Notes: generated from the letters alone by a model not told the origin. DNA of 64,000 bases from Diogma glabrata (GCA_963693315.1 OY856188.1:268889114-268953113); one strand, 5' to 3'. Positions 13,403 to 24,770 are shown, counted from the first letter of the stretch. Made by a program: numbers and translations.

Positions 13403-14430
13403 TATTTATTTTTGGGGTAAGAGAAATGATGAATTGTAGGTATTCAGCTGTTTTTTGACCTTTGTTTTCGATTCTCATGTAATTCGGCCAGAATTGGTTG
13501 ATTTTATCTAACAAAGTACCAAGAGGCATGTAGAATAATTTGTTGGACTCATTAAAGAAGTCTGAAATGTAGTTTTCGCTGTTGTCAGGGTTTTTATCTC
13601 TATTTGGGTTGATAACATCTGCGAATGGTCTGTTTGGCGTTGTGAAGTTGTTTATGGTCCTAAGGACGCTTTCCTTTCTAGCGTTTAGGAGGTCTCTTAC
13701 CTTTCCTTTGTTTATATTCCGGTTGTTCTTGAATTTAATAAATGCTTCACATCCTCGGTAGTTTGCCGGGTGACCTTCCTTGCCGCAGTTTATGCAGGCA
13801 GCCGGTTTATTTTCTTGGTTTCCCTTTTCTCTTGCACATTGGCCTGTTTCATGGTTATCTCCACATTTCACACATCTCTTGTTAAATGCACAGTTTTGGC
13901 TTATATGCCCAAATCTTTGGCACCTGAAGCATTGTATGATTTCTGTTTTTTAGTTTCTCGAAATGAATCCTCTGGTGAAACAGGTATTTAATGTTTAACA
14001 ATTCACTGAGGTTTTGACCTGTTTCGAGCTGTAAGGTGTACATATTCAGTTGTGTGTTAGCTCTTTTTGTATAGGGAGTTGTAAATTGTTGAATTTTAAT
14101 GAACTTTATATTCGGACATTCCGCCAACATTTCATTTTTTATCTCCTCCTCCGTATATCCGCCACTTATTCCTTTAAGTAGTAGTATCTCCTTTCTCAGT
14201 TCTTTAGGCGTGAACGTAAAAGCGTCCGCTTTTCGGTCTTTAAAAAAAAAATTAATTGTCTTTGCGTGGATATCTACTGAATCTAGAAATACTTTTAATT
14301 TACCATAACCCGTGTTATGGATTTTTATATTAACTTCGTTCGAGAAATTTTTTTATTAAACCCAAAATAGATTTGGCGCTTGCTCCGTTGATATAAATAG
14401 GTGGACACCAATTAATTTTTTTGCTTTAAT
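13403..14430 (-). pseudogene. LINE ORF1 (Jockey gag-like), broken
   Basis: In the minus direction a PRE_C2HC-type region (KELRKEILLLKGISGGYTEE, then ANTQLNMYTLQLE) precedes a cluster of zinc knuckles. These read CQRFGHISQNC, CVKCGDNHETGQC and CINCGKEGHPANYRGC, at about 13935-13745. A long C-terminal tail contains SDFFNESNKLF and YLQFIISL. A frameshift lies near 13970 and another near the N-terminus (14340). Such proteins bind the element RNA and accompany it to the nucleus. The frame runs without a stop into the first endonuclease residues of ORF2, so the normal ORF1 terminator is missing here. Confidence 0.8.
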
Positions 14431-14803
14431 TGATTTTAATAACAAGAATTCAGATTGGAGAGTGCAGAGGACTACAATTTAGTCATCATCCTATTATACT
14501 AATAAATTACATGAATAACAGGTTTCCGACTGGAGATTGCAGGCGAGAAATTTTAGATACGGGATTGCTGATTGGCGATTGCAGATTATATGTATAGGTG
14601 ATTGTCCTTGTGATTGTCTCGTAACAGTAGTAGCTAGATACGATTTGCCAGGTGTCTGTAACCGGGTCGTTCACTCCTAACTAACAATTACCTACCTATC
14701 CTTACCTATTGTTATATGTAAAACGACTGTAGGAAGTGGCCCGGCCGTAATCCGGGAGTCTCGCCTAGTGCTTGGTCCTACAGTCCAATCAATCAATCAA
14801 TCA

Positions 14804-14827
14804 ATTCCGTATATGTTAACCCGTGCT
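14804..14827 (+). repeat. 24-bp LINE target-site duplication, right copy
   Basis: Exact match to 9832-9855. It follows a CAAT repeat at the LINE 5' end and is followed by CCCGGGCCTCTAAAG, which continues the foldback element arm. Confidence 0.85.
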
Positions 14828-15822
14828 CCCGGGCCTCTAAAGTAGAGTTAGAGTCATTTTTCAAAAAAAAGCGAAAAATCCCACTACAACTTTTCTGTTG
14901 GTGTATCCACAACTGTGGAAGTGTTGGGGATTGATATTACTCCATTAGAAAATGATTTCGCAATTTTTTTAGATTTTTTGGCCAACCCCTTTGCCGTCGG
15001 TGACGGTTACGAATTTGAAATTTTTCCTTGAACGACAAACGTCTCCATTTTGTAGGCAGTTTAATGCGTATAAATTTTTTTTAAAAATATATTTGTTCGT
15101 TAGCATTTTTTTCGTTAGCATTTTAAAATATGCAAATTTAAATAATTTTCATCTCGTGATGAAGTTGTATCATTGTGAGCGCTGAAACCTTTGTGGGTTA
15201 TTTGAAGTTTCAGCGCCCTCTAGCGCTCACATCGATACAACTTCCATCACGCGATAAAAATTATTTGAAAGTGCATATTTTAAACTAAATTAAAAAAAAA
15301 AATAAAAAAAAAACGTGTCATACATTCCAAAAAAATGATTTTAAACTTTAATGCTTCAAAATGAGGGAGAAAACTACCCTCAAACATTTTTTTGATATTT
15401 TTATCCCATTCTACGGAAAGCATGCTAACGAACTAATATATTTTTAAAAAAAATTTGTACGCATTAAACTGCCTACAAAATGGAGACGTTTGTCGTTCAA
15501 GAAAAAATTTCAAATTCGTGACCGTCACCGACGGCAAAGGGGTTGGCCCAAAAATACAAACAAATTACGAAATCATTTTCTAATAGAGTACTATCAATCC
15601 CCAAAACTTCCACAGTTGTGGATACACCAACAGAGAACTTGTAGTGGGACTTTTTGCTTTTTTTTTTTAAATGACTCTAACTCAACTTTAGAGGCCCGGG
15701 GCACAGATTGAGATATACGGAATGGTCTCAAATTTTGCACAACTTATTTTTAGGAACATTAGAACCGATTTAGGGGGTACCGTAAAAAAAATAAAAATAA
15801 TTGTATTTTAAGGGCCACCCTA

Positions 15823-15830
15823 ATGCAAAC
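15823..15830 (+). repeat. 8-bp target-site duplication, right copy
   Basis: ATGCAAAC, one base different from ATGCAGAC at 9725-9732. Confidence 0.75.
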
Positions 15831-16599
15831 GCATGTATACTGTAGGGCTAGTATAAAAGTTAAAAAATGTGTCGTTACAACCAGCTGAGGTAAATACAAA
15901 TAATATACTTAATCATTTATTACTTGAAAATAAGCTCAGAGAGAACGACAACTTGAAAGAAGAATTTCGAGAATAATCAATCAGATTGAACATCACGATT
16001 ATTTGGGATCAGGAATCGAACAAGAACTGATAAGCAAGTCAAAAGTTAAGATCAGTTAAGCACGCAAAATCTATCTAATATTGTCACGGAACGCTTAACT
16101 TCACAATTCATGATGTTCATCCGCGCTGTCTGACCTCCGATCTAAATCACATACAGAGTGAACCCGAATGCTCCAAAAAGAAACAAGAAACATTACGCTT
16201 TAATATCCTTTGCACAATGAACCCCGATGCTATAAGCATTCAGGTTCTTACATGCATATAGTCCGTTACCAATCCTGGCTTCAATTGTTGCCTGCATAAA
16301 TGCCGGCCTGGTTACTCAAATAATATTGCCGCACAAAAATACGATGTTGAAGTGAAAATATCATTATCCGAGTTCACAAATTATATTAATGTTGTGACCA
16401 GTTTTATGCAAGCTTAATGTTGCTTTAACACAAGTTCTGAATATGACCAGATGATCTGAACGATCCAGCTTGAAACGCCATGCCAGGCCAATATTATAGA
16501 CGTCAAAGCATTTCCAATGTGTTATTTACACCTCAATTGGGAGCAGAACTGACGTCATGATTTCCTTGGATCATCTCTCAAGTTAAAGATTTTACAGGT
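15831..16599. other. Unassigned; less AT-rich stretch, no clear gene
   Basis: Composition from about 16000 on is closer to 40% G+C than the surroundings and continuous with the gypsy relic next door. It is likely a further decayed part of that element (integrase or beyond on the minus strand), but I could not align any integrase motif by eye. Confidence 0.3.
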
Positions 16600-18340
16600 T
16601 AAAGGTAAGCCGAGTTTTCACACAAGCAAATCATTCGGTATTGCAACAAGTTTTGGTTCTCCACGGATATACAGCTTCCTATTCAAATATTTCACCAAAG
16701 AAAAATCTTTGGGTGACATTTGAACTTTATATATCGTCTCCGTGTAGTCCTTGTGTTGATACCCGTCATCGTCAATCTTGTGTTGATACCCGTCATCATC
16801 ACGTAGGCTATACGTGATGTGTCGCTTCTGCAAATTAGTCGTGTTGGTCGTCATAAAGACGATATGGAACATCAAGGACTATGTTTTGCGTCCCCTTTTG
16901 GTGGATAATAGTAAAGTCTATATGCTGATGCCTTATACTCTCCCTAGTTAGTTATTCAAACCTTCCTGTGACAAAAACCACTTCAGACTCGAGAGGTCAG
17001 TCACAATTGTGAATTTCTGACTCTCAACATAGCTCCTGAATATCTTCACATTAAAAATTGCTGAAAAACACTCAAGTTCTAAAGCCGAATAGTTTCGAAG
17101 CGTTTTGTTTAGCTTCTTTGGAATGAAGACTATAAAAGACACTCTTGACCTTCATCATCGACTTGATTCAAGACACTACCGATGCCTATCACGCTTGCAC
17201 TTTCACGAATGAAGAACTCTTTATTATAATCCGGATTTATCAAAACTGGAGCAGAAGTCAACAGAGTCCTCAGTTTTTCAAAAGCTACTTAAGCTTCCAA
17301 AGTTTCTGTAATATATCGATAATTGATGTTGCTACAACAGCATAGTTAAGGATAAATCGCTGGACCACTCTGCCATACCCAAAAGATGACGTAACTGCTC
17401 CACAGTAGTGTAACTGGATATTCAGTAACCGCTCGTATTTTTTTAGGATTGGTTCTAGAGCCATAAAAACCAAAATACCGTACCTTTTTCTATACAAACT
17501 TACTCTTACCGATATTTATTATCAGCTGCTTTTAACATTTCGGATACTTTAAAGAGAAGTTCCAAATGCTTTGGAACGTTGAAGAGACCACCAATAAGTT
17601 ATCCAAATAGACGAAGACGTGCTCGTCATACTAGTGAGGAATCATTGAAATCAACTTATGCATCAGCCGACACACTGTTTGAGGTGGATTGCACAATCAA
17701 AAAGATATAACCTTGAACTGATACAATGGTCTCCCAGGCACTGTGAAGGTTGTTTTATCTCTGAATGCTTTTGACAAAGAAAGTTGCCAGAAAAGAACCT
17801 TGAGATCAATACTTGCGATGTACTTCGTACTATTTAAGCGTCTTCCTTGGTCAGCGAATCAAAAAAACGAGAGTGTAGACATATTCTTTTTTACTAGAAC
17901 TATTCTAGTCAAGTATGGTATAGATCTTTAGTCGAAAACTGGCGTTGTAGGATGCCTGCAAAATGTGACATTTTCACAAATGTCGATGACGTGTTCAGCC
18001 AAAGAAGTTTTTCAGAGAGCGGAGACTTCAAAGGACGGGAAAGAATTTATGAGTTTCTCAAGTTCTTGAAGCTGATAAGAGGTGAGGTTGTGTATTTAAT
18101 GTCATCAGACTCGACTCATGTCAATTCACTGACATATGAAGAGACGATACCAAAAGCCTTCCAGAAATCTTCACGGAAACCCGAAAAAATATCAAATGGC
18201 ATTGGTTTAGAAGAGCCATTCAGAGTGAATATTACATCAACGTATCCTAAAATCTTATTGATTGTTCCATCAGCCATGCGGATGCACGGGGAGAACTTAC
18301 AATAAGAAGTGCCAACGGATTCAAATAAATCAAAGGAATT
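16600..18340 (-). pseudogene. Decayed Ty3/gypsy pol, minus strand
   Basis: Reading down the minus strand: about 18300-18090 resembles the part of an aspartic protease after its active site (ADGTINKILGYVDVIFTLNG). About 17770-17560 is reverse transcriptase (TVPGRPLYQF, then HVFVYLDNLLVV, where YLDD has become YLDN). About 17500-17290 is the RT connection (VVQRFILNYAVVATSIIDILQKL). About 17140-16950 is RNase H (KKLNKTLRNYSALELECFSAI, FTIVTDLSSLKWFL). About 16870-16620 fits the segment before the integrase zinc finger (LNRKLYIRGEPKLVAIPNDL) and holds a ~27-bp tandem duplication encoding two DDDGYQHK copies. Frameshifts and stops occur throughout and no LTRs are seen. It differs from the element at 1-1905 and from the intact one at 52-60 kb. 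Confidence 0.75.
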
Positions 18341-19190
18341 TCTTCCAATAAACTAATAGAGGCTCTACATCTAGAAATCCTACAATGTTTTTATTAAAAG
18401 CATTAATTGATAAATATGACCCATGATCTCTAATACATAAGACAATCGATGTAACACAAACTTTTGCAAACAATTTTGTGCAACCCCAATGACGACAGCG
18501 TTGAAGACACCGGAAATAAGTTTCACTAAATTGAAGTAATCTGCTAAAAACTATGGTTAATCCTCTTTCTGATGTGGAAGGCTCAACTCGACTTAGATAG
18601 CCAAGTTTTTCATTAGGGTTTTCTCAGAGTTTTAATATTCTGCATCCGAGAGGTACATCTTTCGATAGCCGCACTTCCGGTCTGTAGTTAAAATTGAAAG
18701 CTGGATAACAAGACAATTTTCATCACATCTGGTTTACCAGATCTCCAGCAATACAATTTAACTTGTTTCTGAAATCAATCGGGTGCCATATTTCTAATTC
18801 ATAACATTTAAAACAACAGATTTGATCAGTAGTTGTTAACAGGATAACTGGTATGTGATGCACACGAGTCGGTCTGGTATCATTTGTTGAAGTTCGCTGA
18901 TTCGTAGACCATTTTTCGTAGAAAAATATGAATAAAGAATTTAAATGAACCTAAATTTTAAATTAAGAGGGAATTCGGTCAATCTAAGCCTTCGGAAAAG
19001 CTAGTGACTGAGAATCTGACAGTTGGGATGATCTCTAGTACTGCAAGTATCAACACCAACGACACTGTCAATCAAGACACGCGGTAAAAGTGGGTCCCTC
19101 TAAGCTTTTCAAGCTTATCAAGCTATCGTACAACATCGGAGGAAAGCTTGGCAAGTTCTCACCATCTTCGAATGAGTAAAAAGAAAAACC
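18341..19190. other. No gene recognised
   Basis: Moderately AT-rich sequence between a gypsy relic (minus) and a LINE relic (plus). It may hold the gag end of the former or the leader of the latter; no motif supports either. Confidence 0.35.
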
Positions 19191-19745
19191 ACATCTAGAC
19201 CCACCAATGCTACTGGAGCGTTCACTTCCAAAAAACAAAGATTACAGATAGAATCCCCCAAGGTTTCTAAGAGACCAAATGTTTGGCTACCAGGTTTTTT
19301 AGTGATATAGTGAACGATCAGCTAATTGTATCTATTTTAAACAAACATAAACATTTTTGTTTGCACATTTCTGTTTCCGATACATTTTGAAAATAATCAT
19401 TGGAAAGATCAGGTTGATTCTGGTCTGCAGAGATGGTGAGTTGATAAAATGCACCGATGGCCAAAATTTGACGCTGTATGCACGAAGGCGACCAATTTTC
19501 TAGAAGTTATTTGATCAGGTGCTACATTAGAAGTGGTTATTAAGTCAAGCGATACCTCGCGTTTTGATCTCTGTAAAACTCAAACATTCAGGTAAGGTAT
19601 TGAAGATGTTGAAAAACAGAAATGCAAAGCTTCCTGCTCATAACTGGCAAGGAGTCGTTGGGTAAGCTAGCTAAAACGGGTGGTGTAATAAACTTTGAGT
19701 ACGAAGCGGTCACTTTGAAATTGTATCACAAGGATTAGGCTGAGA
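19191..19745 (+). pseudogene. LOA-like LINE ORF1 relic
   Basis: The translated fragments GATLEVVIKSSDTSRFDL, MLKNRNAKLPAHNWQGVV and GGVINFEYEAVTLKLYHKD occur in the order found near the C-terminus of ORF1 in LOA/R1-group LINEs. There a G(A/K)LKVVD..LP segment is followed by LPTHDWKV and GVINFG...YK. Several frameshifts separate them. Identification is from remembered family pattern and has moderate certainty. Confidence 0.45.
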
Positions 19746-20420
19746 ATAAGACAGGGGTGTATGAATTGGTTAAGGATACTTTCTATACAGAGAAAGCCTC
19801 AACAAGAAACAAACTGGGGCACCTTTAGAAACATTCTGAGTGATTCCTTTAGTAAAACTATAAATTGGAAGACACGCTAACTGATTATTTAGTGATGTCG
19901 CTCTTAAGTCGTGCGCTTTCAGCAGTCTAAAGAGCAAACATATCTGAGACCGTTTACAAAGCAACGACTATTTATTTGCCAGGATTGCAAGAAGCTCTTC
20001 AAGAATGCAAAAAAAAAACTAGGGTTGTAACTGACTGAGAATCCTATAGAGCGAATGGTAAAACTTATAAACATGAGTTGAGGAGTGCGAAAAATAATTC
20101 TCGGCGTGCCAGAAATTTCAACACAAACGATTTGATGGTCAGTGATCAAACATTTCGTGTGGGTAGTCCTAAGAACTCCTACTAGTAACATAGTTTCACA
20201 GGCTGCTCTGAGACACCCACGACCAAGGGATTTTACCGAACAAATCATTAATACAGGTAAAACCTTGTGGAGTTTTAAAACGTGCTTTAAATCGCCAGGA
20301 CTAGATGCAATTATGCCTATGGACATTAAAAAAAGCTATTGAAATACCTACTTCCCAGCTACTAGCAACTTTTAGCAGCAGCCTTGTATCAGATTATCAA
20401 GGTTGTCAGCATTTCAATAC
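19746..20420 (+). pseudogene. LINE ORF2 relic, start of reverse transcriptase
   Basis: After a basic linker, 20240-20400 reads TLWSFKTCFKSPGLDAIMP, the SF(K)P(F)KSPGPDGI signature that opens the RT domain of Jockey/LOA/R1-group LINEs. It continues as EIPTSQLLATFSSSLVSDY. The endonuclease expected between ORF1 and this point is missing, so the copy is internally deleted, and similarity ends about 20420 before any catalytic motif. It lies directly downstream of the ORF1 relic and is probably the same copy. Confidence 0.55.
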
Positions 20421-21855
20421 GCATACTGTAAGGCCAAGTCTGACTTGCCAAATAGGTTCTTTTTCAGTGGGTCTTTCGTTTAATGATTTGGTAAGTTTTC
20501 GTATTTGTTTGAGCAAATTTCAAAGAATTTTTCATTCTTGAACAAAACAATACAATTAATTAGGAAAACTCACGAGCGTACTTTGTTTCTTTGTTTTTAT
20601 TTAAACCTACGCATATGTAGGTCTATTTTGAAAGCTCTTTTATTCAGAATACTTAGAAAATTATAAAAATTAATATAATTCAAATTTTATAATTAACGTT
20701 AAATATATTGTTCTTCTATATTTACTTTCCATTGAAAATTATATTTTATAATTTTTTTTTTCGTTTTAATTAAAATTTTGTTTTTATTGTTGTTATATCG
20801 TCATTAAAATTTTCACTCTCGTATGTGTACATACGATTTTTGTTTTCATATATTATGTAGATATTTGTAATTAGTCTACATTTAAAAGAAAATATTCGTA
20901 TTAAGTTTGGTAAAAGTAATTTTCAAAACATAGGAAACAAATTCGAAAAAAACCATAACATAGACATGTGTTCTAATATTTCTAGAATTAGAGATAAAAA
21001 GGCCAATTTACAATAAATTTTAGATTATTTAGGTTTATAATAATATTAGAAGGATAAAATAAACAAAAACCAAACGATTGAGAAGCTTTTTTGGCTAAAA
21101 TCTATAAATCAAAGTTAAGTTTTATAATTTATTTGTTTAAAAAAAAATTGAACACTACAACAGTATATTGTATAACTAGTGGAAATTCGTCTCCAAACAA
21201 GAGGGTAGTTTGAAGTTTTTCTCTGAAATATTTCGAACCATACATTTGAATTGAAAAAAATCAAATTACTTCTTTAGTTTTGAGTTCAATTACTTACAAA
21301 AATCTCGAACAATTGAATTCATGTTTTGTTAAAAGAAACAAAATAAATTTAAATTAAATGGAAATTAAATGAAGAAACTAATTTATAGATCAAAATAGCT
21401 TTGCAGGGTGATTCATATGTAATTAAATTGGTTGCAATCGTTGTTTTGGTAAAATATAATATGAATTTTCAGTAACCTTGTGCTATGGATTTTATTACGT
21501 TAATGAAAATGACAACCGATACGATGAAATGGATGGAAATTTCCTACTGATTGGGTAGAAAAAACACTATTTTTGGAAAAGGTTAGATATTTTTTAGCTC
21601 TCGAGGGATTGAAATATAATACTTTTGACTATAAAGCTGTGTAATAATGTATTAGGTTCTTGGAACCGAATCGTGAGAATTTGTTCGAAAAACCAAGCGC
21701 GCCATTTGCAAACAATTTTATCACTCAAATTTTTTTGGAGAAAGGGTTTGTTTCTTAGAATTTAGAACGATAACGGTTAAGAATTTAGAATTTAGAGCGG
21801 TCTACGGAAGATGTTATGAAAATATAACCGATCGATGATATAAAGACACGCGTTT
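20421..21855. other. No gene seen; AT-rich spacer
   Basis: Oligo-A/T-rich sequence without recognised motifs. The last ~100 bases may already belong to the BEL/Pao relic. Confidence 0.45.
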
Positions 21856-22545
21856 CTCTTGCATCGAGTAGCGCCAAATTCTATATGCTATAGCAATAGA
21901 GGATCAAGAGTTTAGAACAAGATCCAAAATCACATGTCAAAACACTCGGATTTCACTGGATTGAAAACAAGGATGATTTTCCTTCAAGATTTTGTTAGAA
22001 CAAACTATTATGTTTACAAAACAAAGTGTTTTGTTGGAAATTTTAAAATTGTTTGACCCTCTTGGTTGGCTTGCACTAATAATAATAACGATAAAAATAT
22101 TTTTTCAAAGACTTTGGTTATTGGAAGTCGGTTTGGATGATGTTCTATCCGTAGAAGAAATCACTAAACAGATCCTGATAAAGCAAAGCCTACCATTCGT
22201 AGTCAAAGCCAAATTCCAAAATGGCATACGGAACTTTTATTTATTGTATAGGGCCAGCATCAAAATAACCACAATTCATGTAACATTTTTGCAACAAGAA
22301 CAAAAGTTAATATAATTAAACATGTTTGTAGCCATATCAAAAAAACTTTACATCATGAGCTGATGCTACTATCGTGCTAGCATGGCTATCATCCCATCCA
22401 AATTACTGGAACACATATGTTGCAAATAAAGTGTCAATGTTGGAAAGCACGTCTCGAAATCAATGGCGACATGTTCCATCCTGCCGATTGTAACAAAAGC
22501 TGTTTTCCCCGTAAAAGTTAATTTTTCTAAACAACTTTTTTCTAC
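21856..22545 (+). pseudogene. BEL/Pao retrotransposon pol relic (RT to RNase H)
   Basis: Three BEL/Pao landmarks appear in order. SHVKTLGFHWIENKDDF is at about 21930-21985. FTKQSVLLEILKLFDPLGWLALIIITIKIFFQRLW is at 22010-22120 and corresponds to the FDPLG block of Pao-type RT. WLSSHPNYWNTYVANKVSMLES....NQWRHVP is at about 22385-22480 and corresponds to the RNase H region. The RT catalytic box and protease upstream are absent. Between 22250 and 22370 the RNase H core is deleted. This is a dead fragment; related elements use an aspartic protease, RT, RNase H and integrase to copy themselves through RNA. Confidence 0.75.
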
Positions 22546-23635
22546 GGGAATCAATGCATTCAATACAACTGATTGTCTTTTTTTATCTATATTTTCTCTT
22601 ATCCAGATTAAAAATCTTATTTTTAAATATTGGTAACAATACTAAAGTAATGTTCTTTAGTCTACAAAACAAAAACTATTTTGTGAAAATTTTGATCAAT
22701 AAGAAAAATTTCCACAATGTACAATTGTTCTATATTTATTTTGTCAAATATATATAATCAGAATTTAAGCCATTACATACTCAAGGTCGTATGAAAAGCT
22801 GAAATTCAATCAAAATAAATAACATTATTCTGATTTACATACATATTTTTTTACATAAGTTTTGTTGATCAATGCCGTAGCAATAGTAAGATACAGAGTG
22901 GCCTACACTATAGAAAGGAAAACCCCATTACTTTTACATACATTGCCTTTCCATTGCTGTTTATTAAAAGAAAGGAGGGCGTTTTTTTTAATTCTTAGTG
23001 ATGCTGGATAAGTTGCATTAATATTAACTTAGCAGTAAAATACCCCGCATTGGACATGAGTATGAGCAGAAAAGAGATTTTCTTTTTAAAATTCTGGAGC
23101 ATTGAGGACAAAGAAATAGTTGAAATAGTTGCCTTCATCATTTTAGGTTACATCAGTTATATTATTTCTAGCCAATTCAGCAGTTTTATTACATCGATTG
23201 ATATATTACCAACAACTTGAATAATTGCCGACTGTTATTTTGTTACATCAATTATTATATTTCTAATATATTCATCTATGATTAAGTTGGTGAAGATAAT
23301 CTGTTAATTAGGTTTCAAAGGAATGAAAAGCTGGATTCAAAACAATCATAGGGTGAGTGAAACATTTATCTAGTATATTAAATGTAAGTTATTGGTATTA
23401 TATGGATGATGTTGTGATGATGCTTCTTCAGCCTTTGAGGTTGTCATAGACCTTGTTCTCTCTTTTTTCCATTTACACCGTCAAATTTGTGTGCATATCA
23501 GTTCATTTGTACTGGACTGGAGGATATTACTTCTCGGACTCTAATGACAGACGGTCGGCAAAGGTTTTAAGTTACTCAAAAATTTTATGAATCATATGTT
23601 GGGTGTTACTATTTGTAAACAACCTTAGAAGCAAC
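22546..23635. other. Interval splitting the BEL/Pao relic; no motif
   Basis: In BEL/Pao pol the RNase H and integrase N-terminal blocks lie a few hundred bases apart. Here about 1.1 kb of AT-rich sequence separates them. It may be an insertion or a diverged linker; no termini of an inserted element were found. Confidence 0.4.
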
Positions 23636-23935
23636 AATCACCCAAGCAGAGTATTTAGAAGCAATAGATTGATGCGGCCAATAATTGACGCCCATTCTCA
23701 TTTAATCGAGATGATATCGACAAGGCTTTAAAACCTAAAATAGGCATAACTATCACAGGAAAATGAAATCCTATCAAAACTCTAAATCCATTTCACGATA
23801 GTGGTGGGTTACTACAAGGAGCTGGCCGTCTAGAAAACTACTGTCTCGAAAACGCCAAAAAACAACGAAAATTACTACATGCTGGTATTACACTTCTGAA
23901 AAATTCTGTTCAAGAAGTTTTTGGGTCTTACACTC
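23636..23935 (+). pseudogene. BEL/Pao integrase N-terminal relic
   Basis: IKTLNPFHDSGGLLQGAGRLENYCLENAKKQ at about 23780-23870 matches the LNPFLDEDGLLRVGGRL....YDAKHPI block that begins the integrase of BEL/Pao elements. The following HAGITLLKNSVQE fits HPLTxLIVREAH. Same strand and order as the relic at 21856-22545, so probably the same copy. Catalytic integrase residues are not present. Confidence 0.7.
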
Positions 23936-23960
23936 ACAGAAAAAAATAGTCATGTATGAC

Positions 23961-24099
23961 TTATGGTACAAAAAGTTGAACAAGGTTGTTGTTCAACCTT
24001 GTGTGCTGTTAATGGTACAAAAAGTTGAACTTTAACGTCCTAAGACTTTATGAAATTTTATAAAGTCATAGGACATTAAAGTTCAACTTTTTGTACCAT
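23961..24099. repeat. Compound hairpin, three copies of one 19-mer
   Basis: Arms 24012-24050 and 24061-24099 are inverted copies of 39 bases with two mismatches and a 10-base loop (TGAAATTTTA). Just upstream, 23980-23988 and 23994-24002 (ACAAGGTTG/CAACCTTGT) form a perfect 9-bp hairpin. It is preceded by another direct copy of ATGGTACAAAAAGTTGAAC (23963). It could be a small palindromic MITE or a hairpin RNA source; neither is shown. Confidence 0.8.
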
Positions 24100-24289
24100 A
24101 AATAATCCGAAAAATGTCGTTTTAGATATCGGTATGAAATACAAATATTTATTTACATAAAACAATTTGCGTTGTTTTAAAATATATCAGGAATTTACGT
24201 AACGTCATCCCCATACAAAACCTAAATCAAAACAAAAATACTACAATCAAAAAATAAATTTTTACTTCAGTCTGAAAGACCTAAGTATT

Positions 24290-24770
24290 ACATTCATGAG
24301 CCAAAGTTGAAATTCTTACCCCCTTTTTTTTGGCATTTCTCGACGTTTTAGGATCCACTAATTCTAAAAAAGCAAAAAAAAAATGTGTGTCTGTCTGCTG
24401 GCCGGCCGTTATTACCGACGAAATCTAGTAAACCACTGGAGTGATTTCAAAAATTGTTTTCTAAAAATAGGAATACTTAAGGGACAGGTCCAAAAGGACG
24501 CTGTGTTCAATAACTGTACTGGAAGTGTATCAAAAAAATTATTAAGTGTGTCAAAAATAGCAAATTTTCATATTTTTGGCTTAAAAAACGTTCATTTTAA
24601 GTGATTAGGAGTAGGAACATTGAGTTTGGAAACGTCTTGATGGAAGGGATTGGTATGTGAGATCTTAAACTATGCTTTAAGCATTAGAAGTTTGTGAAAA
24701 AAAATAATGTTAAGTTTGCCAAAAAATGATTTCATTTATTTTTTCAGTCAATTTTTTGGAAAAAAAAAAT
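24290..24770 (+). repeat. Probable dispersed repeat fragment
   Basis: Contains GTGTCTGTCTGCTGGCCGGCCG followed by an AGTAAACCACTGGAGTGATTTC text. Its distal part (AAGTGTGTCAAAAATAGC, CAATTTTTTGGAAAAAAAA) resembles the tandem unit at 32033-32610. Non-coding; class unknown. Confidence 0.35.

Larger units (their letters stand above)
9856..14803 (-). mobile_element. Jockey-type LINE inserted in the foldback element
   Basis: A ~4.95-kb non-LTR retrotransposon on the minus strand. Order in its own direction: ~370-bp 5' leader (14803-14430) starting with a TGAT repeat, ORF1 (gag-like), ORF2 (endonuclease plus reverse transcriptase), 3' UTR. An AATAAA followed by a GAATT-repeat tail lies at about 10030-10060 (read on the minus strand), with a further ~175 bases before the duplication. 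Nearly full length, but both ORFs carry frameshifts and stops, so it is a dead copy. Gag of the PRE_C2HC type plus APE endonuclease and RT is the Jockey-clade arrangement. Confidence 0.85.
9733..15822. mobile_element. Palindromic hAT-like foldback element, split by a LINE
   Basis: The element starts TAGGGTGGCCCTTAAAA and ends with the inverted form (GGGCCACCCTA at 15812-15822). Excluding the LINE it is about 1.1 kb: 9733-9855 joined to 14828-15822. Nearly its whole length is an inverted repeat. For example, the left arm block CCACAACTGTGGAAGT (14909) and its inverse are near 15610, GCCGTCGGTGACGG (14993) is mirrored near 15530, and the axis lies near 15187-15235 where GTGAGCGCTGAAAC faces GTTTCAGCGCC. 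The right arm carries ~100 extra bases (about 15285-15420). There is no transposase, so it is non-autonomous. Terminal sequence and 8-bp duplications suggest hAT, by inference only. Confidence 0.8.

Noticed and set aside
17952..18305. 117-codon plus-strand frame
   Set aside because: It is antisense to the gypsy protease/RT relic on the minus strand, which carries the recognisable motifs.
19919..20326. 135-codon minus-strand frame
   Set aside because: It is antisense to the LINE RT relic (SFKTCFKSPGLDAI on plus) and has no motif itself.
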